Program-made: the position numbers and the translations under genes
The notes under the pieces: generated by a model
The model's input: the letters and a program-made list of their open reading frames with translations, nothing else
What the model was told of the DNA's origin: nothing
The model's database searches: none
NCBI GenBank assembly: GCA_963725035.1
Contig: CAVRWX010000001.1
Coordinates: 124,001 to 188,000, forward strand
Source: JALZKA01 sp963725035
Lineage (GTDB): Bacteria > Actinomycetota > Thermoleophilia > Solirubrobacterales > 70-9
DNA length: 64,000 nt
Direction of reading: 5' to 3'
In this document: in pieces, positions 7,212 through 15,567 of the stretch
Layout: each line of letters begins with the position of its first letter
Numbering within the stretch: position 1 is the stretch's first letter

Positions 7212-8938
7212 TCATCGCGCATCCCGATCGCTGCCCTTCGTGGGTGCGGTCCACTCTGCGCCCGTCTGGCTGCGGAAGGCATCGAGGGCGCCGTCGAGTG
7301 TTGGGAAGAAGTGGTCCGGGTCGAGCGTGCCGATGAGCTCGTAGCGCTCGAGCTTTGCCCGCACGGGGTCCTTGAGCTCGGCGAAGACGAGGGAGGTGCC
7401 GCGGGCGTTGATCTCCTCGTCGAGCTCCAGGAGCATGTCAGCTGCCGTGGTGTCGACGTCTGTGATCGGCTCCGCTGCGATAACGATCCAGCGTGGCTTC
7501 GGGTCGCCGGCCGCGAGACGGCGCACCTGGTCGCGGAACGTCCGCGAGTTCGCGAAGAACAGCGGCGCGTCGAAGCGGAAGATCACGAGGCCGGGGAGCT
7601 CCTCGGCATCGGGGTAAAGGCTGCGATCGTGCTGGCCCGCCATTCCAGGAACCCGCCCAAGGGTGGTCTGGTAGGGCCACCACGACCGGCGGAACACGTT
7701 GAGAATGGACAGCGCGACGGCGACGGCGATGCCGGCGAGAACGCCAAGCAGCGCCACGCCGAGGAAGGCGGCCATCGAGAGCAGGAACTCGGCCCGCCGC
7801 TGGTGCCACAAACGCCTGACCCCCGAGATGTCGGCCAGCGACAGGGATGCTGCGATCACGACGGCCGCGAGAGTGGCCTGCGGGAGGTTTTGCAGGAGCC
7901 CCGGCACAAATAGAAGCATCAAGACGATCACTGCTGCTCCGACCAGCCCGGTGAGCTGTGTCTTCGCGCCCGCCTGCTCGGCCACCGCGGTGCGCGACCC
8001 GCTCGTGCTGACCGGGAAGCCCTGGAACAAGCCCGCGCCGACGTTCGCCGCGCCGATGCCGATCATCTCCTTGTTTCCGTCGATTTCCTGGCCCGTTCGG
8101 GCCGCGAAAGCCGAAGCGGTGGAGATGGTGTCGGTCAGGGATACGAGTGCGATGCCGAGGGCTCCCGCAAGCAGGAGCGGGAGGTCAGATACCGGGTCCG
8201 GCCAGGTGATGGACGGTAGCCCCTCGGGCAGGGTCCCGACGAGCGAGACCCCGTGGCCGGAGAGAGAGACGCCGTCGTCGCGACAATTGCGGCGACGACC
8301 GCGACCAGGACGCCGGGGACGCGGGACCGCCCGCGCTGGAGGATCAGGATCAGCGCGAGGCTGCCTACCCCCACGGCAGCGGCGGCGGTCACAGCGTCTC
8401 CCGATGCAAGCCCGCTCAGGAACTCCCCCGCCTCCTCGATAAGCCCGTCCGCCTCGGTTGAGAAGCCGAAGAGCTTTGGAAGCTGTCCGACCAGGATCGT
8501 CAGCGCGAGCCCATTCATGTAGCCGATCTGGGTGGGCTTAGACAGCAGGTCCGCGATGAACCCGAGCTTCGCCAGGCCCGCGCCGATCTCGATGGCAGCC
8601 ACGAAGAGGGCAAGCATCGACGCCAGAGCGATCGCACGGTCGGGATCCCCGCCGGATCCGATGATCGGCAGGAGCGTCGCCGCGATCATGGGCCCGAGTG
8701 AGGAGTCCGGGCCCAGAACGAGAACGCGAGAGGGGCCGAACACCGCGTAGCCGATCAGGCAGATGACCGTCGTGTACAGGCCCGTGATCGCGGGCAGGCC
8801 CGCCAGCTCCGCGTACGCCATTCCCTGGGGCACCAAGAGCGTGCTCAGGACGAGACCGGCGACGAGATCGTGGCGCAGCCACGACTTGCGATAGGAGGCG
8901 AGCGAGCGAGCGCCCGGCATCCAACTCGGCGGCTTCAT
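7212..8938 (-). CDS. SulP-family anion transporter with STAS domain (one frameshift)
   Basis: About 575 aa. The N-terminal part (8938-8255) carries the SulP signature region (LVAGLVLSTLLVPQGMAYAE, then AGLPAITGLYTT) and the first membrane helices. The C-terminal part completes the transmembrane core (GFPVSTSGSRTAVAEQAGAK) and ends in a cytoplasmic STAS domain (residues about 430-550) with DVDTTAADML at the usual phospho-acceptor position. SulP proteins move sulfate, bicarbonate or other anions. The frame changes near 8255 with no loss of conserved sequence. It converges with the XRE gene and sits between tRNA-Val copies D and E. Confidence 0.85.
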
Positions 8939-9058
8939 GATCGCTTAACCGACGTCAACACGACGCGACGATACCCCCACGCTCGGAGCCGGTGCCAAGT
9001 CCCCTCCGTCGTCCTCGCCCAGCCCCCGGTGGAGCGAGAGACCAGTCATAGTTGCTGC

Positions 9059-10570
9059 ATGCTGAAGGACCGTAGGGCCGTCGCCGTCACGGCGATCTTC
9101 GTCTTGGCGGCCCTGTCGCTCACGGCCTGCTTCTCGGGGGACGCCCCGGAGCCCGACGCGGAGGCCGAGCGAGCGTCACCGGCGCTCGGAGAGCAGATGC
9201 GGCTGCAGTTGCTCGTCTACAACATCGAGTACGGGGGGAACCGGGCGACCGACAGGGTCATACGTCGGGTCGACGCCGATGTCGTCGGCGTGCTCGAGTC
9301 CTACAACCGTCTCCCCGAGATCGCCGAGAGGACAGGCTACCCGTACTACAACGTCTCGCTTCAACTCCTCTCGAAGTACCCAATTCACGAGCCTTCGGGC
9401 GGGGACGGTCTCTACGCCCTGATCGAGGTGCAGCCCGGCTATGTGATCCCGTTCTTCAACGACCACCTCGACTACGTCGAGTGGGGCCCGCGCGCGCTGC
9501 GGAACGGCGCGTCGGTGAAGTCGGTGATCGAGAATGAGAACCAGGTCCGCACCTCGGCACTCGCGAAACCGCTCGCGGCAATGACGAAGCTGACCGAGCA
9601 GGGCTATCCCGTCTTCCTCACCGGGGACTTCAACGAGCCCTCCAGCCTGGACTACACGAAGAAGACGCTCGGCAGCCGCGAGGGGATCCACCAACCCGTT
9701 CCGTGGCCTGTCAGCAAGGCGCTGTTCGGGATCGGGTTCCGCGACACCTATCGCGAGGAGCATCCAAATCCGTTGAAGGAGCCAGGGATCACCCATCGCA
9801 GCGGCGAGCGCATCGACTACGTCTACGCCGGCGGCCCATCGAGGACGCTCGCCAGCGAGATCGTCGGCGAGAAGGGCGGCCCGGACGTCTCGATCGAGTT
9901 CTCGCCGTGGACGTCGGACCATCGCGCGGTGCTCTCCACGTTCGAGGTCAGGCCGGTGGCGATGCCGACGATGGTTTCGGTCGACGCTCGCTTGCGAACC
10001 GTCGGTGACACGATCACGGTTGCCTACAACGCGCCTGATTCCGACGGCAACCAGATCGCGATCGTGCCCCAGGGCGGTGATCTGAGGTCGCCGGCGCGTC
10101 GCCTCGACGTTCGCGGCGAGCGCGGCACGAGGACGCTCGACACCTCGAGCATGGACCCTGGTAGCTATGAGGCGGTGCTCGTCCACGGCGAGGGCGACGA
10201 GCTGGCCCGGATCTCCTTCTGGCTGAGGGACCCGCAGGCGGAGACCGAGGTCTCGACCGACCGGCGGACCTACGGGCGGGGCGAGCCGATCGAGGTCGAC
10301 TGGAGCGACGGCCCCGCCAACCGTTGGGACTGGCTAGGGGTGTTCAGGGCCTCCGCGCCCGACCCTAGCTCCGACGACTACCTGATCTGGGAATACACGG
10401 GCCGGCACGCCTCCGGCACGGTGCCGCCGCGCACCGAGGGCTCGGTGGCCTTAGGGCCGGACGCGCAGGGAGGACCGTGGCCGCTGCCGCCGGGCCACTA
10501 CATCGTGCACTACCTCCTCGCCGACCAGTACAACTCGGCTGGCGCCGCTCGCTTTACCGTCAGGCGTTGA
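9059..10570 (+). CDS. Exported endonuclease/exonuclease/phosphatase-family lipoprotein
   Basis: 503 aa. A lipoprotein signal with lipobox LTAC (residues 21-24) and an acidic linker precede an EEP-fold domain (about 50-300). Visible elements are LLVYNIEYGG (first strand), TGDFNEPS with the metal-binding Asp-Asn pair, and SPWTSDHRAVLS with the terminal Asp-His pair. The segment after residue 300 looks like one or two Ig-like beta domains. The protein probably hydrolyses phosphodiester or phosphomonoester substrates outside the membrane. The stop codon is only 12 bp before tRNA-Val copy E. Confidence 0.8.
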   Translation: MLKDRRAVAVTAIFVLAALSLTACFSGDAPEPDAEAERASPALGEQMRLQLLVYNIEYGGNRATDRVIRRVDADVVGVLESYNRLPEIAERTGYPYYNVSLQLLSKYPIHEPSGGDGLYALIEVQPGYVIPFFNDHLDYVEWGPRALRNGASVKSVIENENQVRTSALAKPLAAMTKLTEQGYPVFLTGDFNEPSSLDYTKKTLGSREGIHQPVPWPVSKALFGIGFRDTYREEHPNPLKEPGITHRSGERIDYVYAGGPSRTLASEIVGEKGGPDVSIEFSPWTSDHRAVLSTFEVRPVAMPTMVSVDARLRTVGDTITVAYNAPDSDGNQIAIVPQGGDLRSPARRLDVRGERGTRTLDTSSMDPGSYEAVLVHGEGDELARISFWLRDPQAETEVSTDRRTYGRGEPIEVDWSDGPANRWDWLGVFRASAPDPSSDDYLIWEYTGRHASGTVPPRTEGSVALGPDAQGGPWPLPPGHYIVHYLLADQYNSAGAARFTVRR

Positions 10571-10582
10571 CCTCGACGCAAC

Positions 10583-10627
10583 CCTTCACACGCGAGAGGT
10601 CGCAGGTTCGAAACCCGCCGCGCCCAT
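10583..10627 (+). repeat. tRNA-Val 3'-end copy E (distal island boundary)
   Basis: Reads CCTTCACACGCGAGAGG through CGCGCCCAT, with the same T-arm variant (GCAGG/CCCGC) as the intact tRNA-Val. It is the last clear copy and marks the right limit of the array. The next gene starts 20 bp later. There is no hairpin or iteron array upstream; coding sequence runs almost to its edge. Confidence 0.9.
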
Positions 10628-10646
10628 TTCCGTTGGCCCGTAGTCT

Positions 10647-11796
10647 TTGGCGACGGTGAAGAAGCACGTCTTGATCCTTGGTGCAGGCTTCGGCGGCCTG
10701 GAGCTGGCGACGCGGCTCTCGGAGACGATCCCAGACCTCGTTCGCGTCACGCTGCTGGACCGCAACGACTCGTTCTTCTTCGGCTACTCGAAGCTCGACG
10801 TGATGCTCGGTAAGTCATCGGCCGATGACGCGCGGATGTACTACCGCGACTTCGCGAAGGACGGCGTCGAGTTCCGCCAGGAGACCGTGACCGGCATCGA
10901 CCCCACCGCCCGGCGGGTCACCACCGACGCCGGCTCATACGACGCCGACTTCGTCGCGGTGGCCATGGGCGCCGATTACGACATGGCGGCCACGCCTGGC
11001 TTCGAGGCCGGGCGGCCACGACTACTACACGATGGCCGGCGCGGAGCGGTTGCGCGACGAGCTGGCCGGGTTCGGCGGCGGCAGGGTTCTCGTGTCCGTG
11101 CTCGGGGCGCCGTTCAAGTGCCCTCCGGCTCCGTTCGAGGGCGCTTTCCTGATGCACGAGCTGTTCACGGAGCGCGGCATCCGCGACTCGGTTGAGATGA
11201 CGTCGACGTTCCCCATGAAGCGCCCTGTTCCGGTGACCGGCGACGTCGCGCAGATGTTCCGCGACGGGCTCGCCGACCGGGGCATCGAGGAGCGGGCCGA
11301 GACGCTCGTCACCAGCATCGACCCGGCGACGCGGACGGCGCAGCTTGCGAGCGGCGAGACGCTGCCGTACGACCTCTTCGTCGGCATCCCGCGGCACCGG
11401 GCTCCCGATCCGCTCCCGGCCTCCGGCCTCGCGGTCGACGGCTGGGTGCCAGTCGACCAGACCAACCTGAGAACGACGTTCCCCCAGGTCTACGCCCTCG
11501 GCGACGTCTGCACCGGCCCCCGCATCGTCGCCAAGGCCGGGATCTTCGCCGAGGCGGCCGCACGCGTCGTCGCCGACGACATCGCGGCCACGATCGCGAA
11601 CGGGTCGCCGCCCTCGCCGTACGAGGGATCGGGCATCTGTTACGCGGAGTTCGGCGGGGGGCTCGTGAGCAAGGTCGAGGTCAACTTCCTCGGCGGCGAG
11701 TCGCCGGTGGCCGACCGGAACGACCCCTCGCTCGAGTACGCCGCCGAGAAGGCGGAGTTCGGGGCGAGCCGGCGGGCGCGCTGGTTCGGATACTGA
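10647..11796 (+). CDS. FAD/NAD(P) disulfide-reductase-fold oxidoreductase (SQR/NDH-2-like), one frameshift
   Basis: About 380 aa. The N-terminal motif VLILGAGFGGLELATRL binds FAD; MGADYDMAATPGFE, FTERGIRDSVEMTS and VYALGDVCTGPRIVAKAGIF (the C-terminal GD motif that closes on FAD) match sulfide:quinone oxidoreductase-like and FAD-dependent pyridine nucleotide reductases. The frame changes near 11010. Quinone reduction is probable, the donor unknown. Start TTG 10647 is tentative; GTG 10656 is possible. The gene begins right beside tRNA-Val copy E. Confidence 0.8.
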
Positions 11797-11809
11797 TCGC
11801 TCGGTTCGC

Positions 11810-12400
11810 CTACGGCCCGATCGCCGCCGGCGCCGGCCGCCGGGGTGCCTCGCAGACGCCGCCGGCGCAGATCTCGATCGCTTCGTCCTTGGCGATCCAG
11901 CCGCGACGCCGCAGGGAGGCGTAGATCTCGCAGCCGGCGCAGAGGCCGAGCGCAGACTCCATCCACATCAGCGTCAGGCAGATCGAGCAAAGGGTCGCGG
12001 GCAGCGCGCCGCGGATGCCCGTATTGGTGATGATCACCATGGCGAACGACAAGACGACGCCCATCGACCAGGCGAATCGCTTCGGCCTCGCCGAGACCCA
12101 TTCCGGCTCGAAGCGCCTTACGAGCACGTGGGCGACGCGGCCGATGGGGCTGTACTGGAGCCCGGCGGTGACCCGGATCCCGAACTCGATGAAGAAGAAG
12201 ATCGTCATGAGCTGGAGCGGGAGGTAGATCTGCTCGGTGAGGGCAAGGACGAACACCACCGCCCCCATCACCATCGTCATCCCCGCCGCAGCGCGCACCT
12301 CGTTCTCGTTGAAGACGCCGGCGTGCACGTCCCTGCCGTCGACCGCCAGGCCTTCTATCCGCTGACCGTAGACGGCCGCTTTCGTGTCCCCGTCGCGCAT
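11810..12400 (-). CDS. DUF4395 membrane protein
   Basis: About 196 aa with four to five hydrophobic segments. It has VFNENEVRAAAG before the first helix and the C-terminal MESALGLCAGCEIYASL, which corresponds to the conserved CxGCE(L/I)Y motif of DUF4395 proteins. These often occur with sulfur-metabolism or thioredoxin-like genes; here the neighbour is an SQR-like flavoprotein (convergent, 13 bp apart). An extra CAGGVCEAP tail adds two cysteines. Start ATG 12400 gives the family's usual length; the open frame continues upstream. Confidence 0.7.
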   Translation of the reverse strand: MRDGDTKAAVYGQRIEGLAVDGRDVHAGVFNENEVRAAAGMTMVMGAVVFVLALTEQIYLPLQLMTIFFFIEFGIRVTAGLQYSPIGRVAHVLVRRFEPEWVSARPKRFAWSMGVVLSFAMVIITNTGIRGALPATLCSICLTLMWMESALGLCAGCEIYASLRRRGWIAKDEAIEICAGGVCEAPRRPAPAAIGP

Positions 12401-12457
12401 CGCGTATCCGGGAGCGATGGTACACCGCAAACCAGAACCGTCTAGTTTCCTTGGCTC

Positions 12458-13351
12458 GTGGCCGGGTCGCTGCCCTTCTTCCTCGTCGACGTGTTTGCCG
12501 CCGCGCCACTGAGCGGCAATCCGCTGGCCGTGGTTGTAGATGACGAGGGTGTCGACGTGGACTTGATGCGTGCGATCGCGCGCGAGTTCAACCAGTCCGA
12601 AACCACCTTCGTTCAGGCATCGAGCCGTGAAGAGGTGGCGTGGCGGCTGCGCTCGTTCACTCCTGCGGGGGTCGAGGTGGGCGGAGCGGGTCACAACGCG
12701 CTCGGCGCCTGGTGGTGGCTCGCTGCCGCAGGTCGCCTCGCGCTCTCCGACGGCGCGAATCGCTTCCTGCAGGAGATCGGAGGACGGGTGCTGCCCGTCG
12801 AGGTGACTGTGGAGGACGGGCGTCCGCAGGCGATCGCGATGGAGCAGGAGCCGGCGCGGTGGGGCGAAGTCGTCGGTGACCGGGACGAGCTGGCCGCGTC
12901 GTTAGGGCTGCCTGCCGGCGAGCTCGGCGACGATGCCCCGACGCAGGTCGTATCAACCGGAGCCCCACACCTGCTGGTCGAGGCTCGGACCCGAGAGGCC
13001 GTCGATCGTGCGGTCCCCGATGTCCCTCGCCTGAGGGAGGTCCTGCGCACGGTCGAGGGCGAGGGTTGCTACCTCTACAGCCTCGATCCGATCGATCCAG
13101 GTTCCACCGCCTACGCGCGCTTCTTCAACCCGACGGCCGGCATCTCCGAGGATCCAGCGACCGGAACCGCGGCAGGCCCCCTTGCCAGTCACCTCGTCGC
13201 CCATGGCCTTAGCGTCGATGGTTCGAAGATCGTGATCGAACAGGGCCATCGGATCGGCCGCCCGAGCCGGCTCGAGATCCGCATCCCGAGCGACCGCGTG
13301 ATCATCACCGCTGTGTGCGTGATCGTTGCCGAGGGCACGCTTCACTACTGA
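12458..13351 (+). CDS. PhzF-family isomerase/epimerase
   Basis: 297 aa, the standard family size. The DVFAAAPLSGNPLAVV opening, the catalytic Glu in FNQSET (E48) and DPATGTAAGPLASHL near residue 228 are diagnostic of the diaminopimelate-epimerase-like PhzF fold. The substrate is unknown outside phenazine clusters. GTG start. The stop codon runs into a degenerate tRNA-Val-like tail (13343-13372). Confidence 0.85.
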   Translation: MAGSLPFFLVDVFAAAPLSGNPLAVVVDDEGVDVDLMRAIAREFNQSETTFVQASSREEVAWRLRSFTPAGVEVGGAGHNALGAWWWLAAAGRLALSDGANRFLQEIGGRVLPVEVTVEDGRPQAIAMEQEPARWGEVVGDRDELAASLGLPAGELGDDAPTQVVSTGAPHLLVEARTREAVDRAVPDVPRLREVLRTVEGEGCYLYSLDPIDPGSTAYARFFNPTAGISEDPATGTAAGPLASHLVAHGLSVDGSKIVIEQGHRIGRPSRLEIRIPSDRVIITAVCVIVAEGTLHY

Positions 13352-13372
13352 CGGACAACCCGCCGTGCCCAT
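13343..13372 (+). repeat. Possible degenerate tRNA-Val 3'-end remnant F
   Basis: AACCCGCCGTGCCCAT matches the last bases of the tRNA-Val tail (AACCCGCCGCGCCCAT) with one mismatch, and GCTTCAC occurs just before it, but the intervening arm is missing. It sits between the PhzF stop and the next ATG, the same kind of position as copy E. It could be chance. Confidence 0.3.
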
Positions 13373-13381
13373 ACTGCAGGG

Positions 13382-14524
13382 ATGAGCCGATTGGTTGAGT
13401 CCGACGACTTCCCAGGGTCGAAGCACGCCGCTTACCTGGACGCCGCGAACATCGGGCTGATGTACCAAGGCGCGCAGCAGGCGATCCTCGAATGGCAGAG
13501 CGACGTGGCCGACAACGGCAGCCTGGCTCTTCCCGAGACTGTCGAGGGGAGCGTGCTCGACGGTCTGCATCGGTCGGCTGCCGGGCTGTTCAACGCTCAG
13601 CCCGAAGACATCGCTGTGGGTTCGAGCGTGACGGAGTTGCTCGGCTCGCTCGCCTGGGCCGTCGCGCCCGCAGCGGATTCGAACGTCGTGGGCACCGCCC
13701 CGAGCTTCCCGAGCACCGTCAATCCCTGGCAACGGGTCGCGGCTCACACCGGCTGTGAGATAAGGCTTGCCGAGGGCGAGGGCGACATCGTGCGCCTTGA
13801 CGCCGTACTTGAGCTGATCGACGACGACACCGCCGTTGTCTGCATCTCACACGTCGAATACGGAAGGGGCCAGCGGTTCGACCTCGCGAGCCTGGCGGCG
13901 GCTGCACACGACCACGGCGCACTCCTCGTCGTCGACGCCACGCAATCCGCGGGCGCGGTTCCCATCGACGTCCAGGCAGACGCGCTCGACGTCGTCTTGT
14001 CCTCCGGCTACAAGTGGCTTTGCGGGCCATTTGGCGCGGCCGTCATGTACCTCGCCCCCCACCTTCAAGCCAAGCTGGAGCCCGGAGTGGTCGGATTCCG
14101 CAGCCACGAAGACATCTGGGACCTTCGTACCGACCAGCTTGATTACGCGCGGTCGGCACGGCGTTTCGAGTGCAGCACGATGGCCTACGGCTGCGCGATC
14201 GGCCTGTCGCACTCGATCGATTTCCTGCTCGAAGTCGGCGTCGACCGCATCTACGAGCACAACGAAGCGCTCGCCGATCTGTTGATCGAAGGACTGCGCG
14301 ATCGGGATCTGGAGATCACCTCCCCGCTCGCCGGCGCAGAGCGCTCGGCGATCGTCACCGCGCGCAAGCCGGGCTTCGACTCGGCCCAGGCCGCCGACCG
14401 ACTGAGGGCGGCGCGGGTCGTGGCCTCATCGCGAGGCGACTCGATCCGGTTCTCTCCCCACCTCTACACGGTCGACGAGGACATAGAACGCACCCTGGCC
14501 TGCCTCGACGAGGTGCTCGTGTAA
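13382..14524 (+). CDS. Class V PLP-dependent aminotransferase (cysteine desulfurase-like)
   Basis: 380 aa. The fold is indicated by AYLDAANIGLM at the start, ISHVEYGRGQRFDL, and VLSSGYKWLCGPFG with K211 as the PLP lysine. DATQSAGAVPIDV supplies the Asp and Gln that hold the cofactor. No Cys-bearing loop typical of IscS is evident, so it is more likely a kynureninase/selenocysteine-lyase-type or isopenicillin-epimerase-type enzyme; the substrate is open. The next gene starts 11 bp downstream, suggesting co-transcription. Confidence 0.8.
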   Translation: MSRLVESDDFPGSKHAAYLDAANIGLMYQGAQQAILEWQSDVADNGSLALPETVEGSVLDGLHRSAAGLFNAQPEDIAVGSSVTELLGSLAWAVAPAADSNVVGTAPSFPSTVNPWQRVAAHTGCEIRLAEGEGDIVRLDAVLELIDDDTAVVCISHVEYGRGQRFDLASLAAAAHDHGALLVVDATQSAGAVPIDVQADALDVVLSSGYKWLCGPFGAAVMYLAPHLQAKLEPGVVGFRSHEDIWDLRTDQLDYARSARRFECSTMAYGCAIGLSHSIDFLLEVGVDRIYEHNEALADLLIEGLRDRDLEITSPLAGAERSAIVTARKPGFDSAQAADRLRAARVVASSRGDSIRFSPHLYTVDEDIERTLACLDEVLV

Positions 14525-14535
14525 ACCTCCGGGGC

Positions 14536-15565
14536 ATGACCTTCACGGCCGCGGACGAACGCTACGACTCGATGCTCTACCGGCGCTGCGGGCGCAGCGG
14601 TCTCGACCTGCCCGCCATCTCGCTCGGGCTCTGGCACAACTTCGGCGGCGACCGCCCCATCGAGACCTCGCGGGCGATCCTGCGCCGGGCGTTCGACCTC
14701 GGCATCACGCACTTCGACCTCGCCAACAACTACGGCCCGCCCTACGGCTCGGCCGAGACGACGTTCGGCCGAGTGCTGAAGGAGGATCTGCGGCCCTATC
14801 GCGATGAGATGATCATCTCGACCAAGGCGGGGTGGGACATGTGGCCCGGGCCCTACGGAGACCGGGGCTCGCGCAAGTACCTGTTGGCGAGCCTCGACCA
14901 GAGCCTGCACGCGCATGGGCCTCGACTACGTGGACATCTTCTACTCGCACCGCGCCGATCCCGACACTCCCCTCGAGGAGACGATGGGCGCCCTCGACAC
15001 CGCCGTCCGGCAGGGCAAGGCGCTGTATGCCGGGGTCTCCTCCTATTCACCGGAACGAACTCAGCGTGCCGCGGAGATCCTCCACGAACTTGGCACTCCG
15101 CTGACCATCCACCAGCCCTCTTACTCGATGCTCAACCGCTGGATCGAGAGCGAGCTCCTCGACGTGCTCGGAGACCAGGGCATCGGGTGCATCGTCTTCA
15201 CCCCGCTCGCCCAGGGAATGCTCACGGACCGCTACCTGGACGGCATTCCCGAGGACTCGCGAGCCGCCCGGGACGATTCGCTCGACCCGGACTGGCTGAC
15301 CGAGGAGAACCTCGAGCGGATCCGCGCGCTGAACGAGGTCGCATCGAATCGCGGCCAAAGCCTCGCCCAGCTGGCGCTGGCCTGGACGCTTCGCGACCCG
15401 CGAGTGACCTCGACGTTGGTCGGCGCCTCGAGCGTCCGCCAGCTCGAGCAGAACGTGGCAGCCCTCGATTCGCTCGAGATCACGAGCGACGAGCTGGCGG
15501 AAATCGACCGCCACGCGAGCGAGGGCGGCGTCAACCTCTGGGCGGAGTCCGGCGAGGCTGAGTAG
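14536..15565 (+). CDS. Aldo/keto reductase, YghZ (L-glyceraldehyde-3-phosphate reductase)-like, one frameshift
   Basis: About 345 aa. LYRRCGRSGLDLPAISLGLW and FGGDRPIETSRAILRRAFDL are close to the opening of YghZ/MgrA proteins. FDLANNYGPPYGSAE contains the catalytic Asp and Tyr and STKAGWDMW the catalytic Lys; LDYVDIFYSHRAD supplies the His. The NADPH-binding C-terminal helices (LVGASSVRQLEQNVAAL) are intact. The frame shifts near 14915. It follows the class V aminotransferase on the same strand. Confidence 0.85.
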
Positions 15566-15567
15566 GT

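Noticed and set aside
4019..10627. Partial tRNA-Val copies as functional tRNAs
   Set aside because: All lack the 5' acceptor strand and D-arm; only the anticodon-loop-to-discriminator part is present.
14915..14930. Programmed frameshifting in the aldo/keto reductase and similar genes
   Set aside because: There is no slippery heptamer or shared structure at the break points, and breaks occur at unrelated positions in unrelated families.
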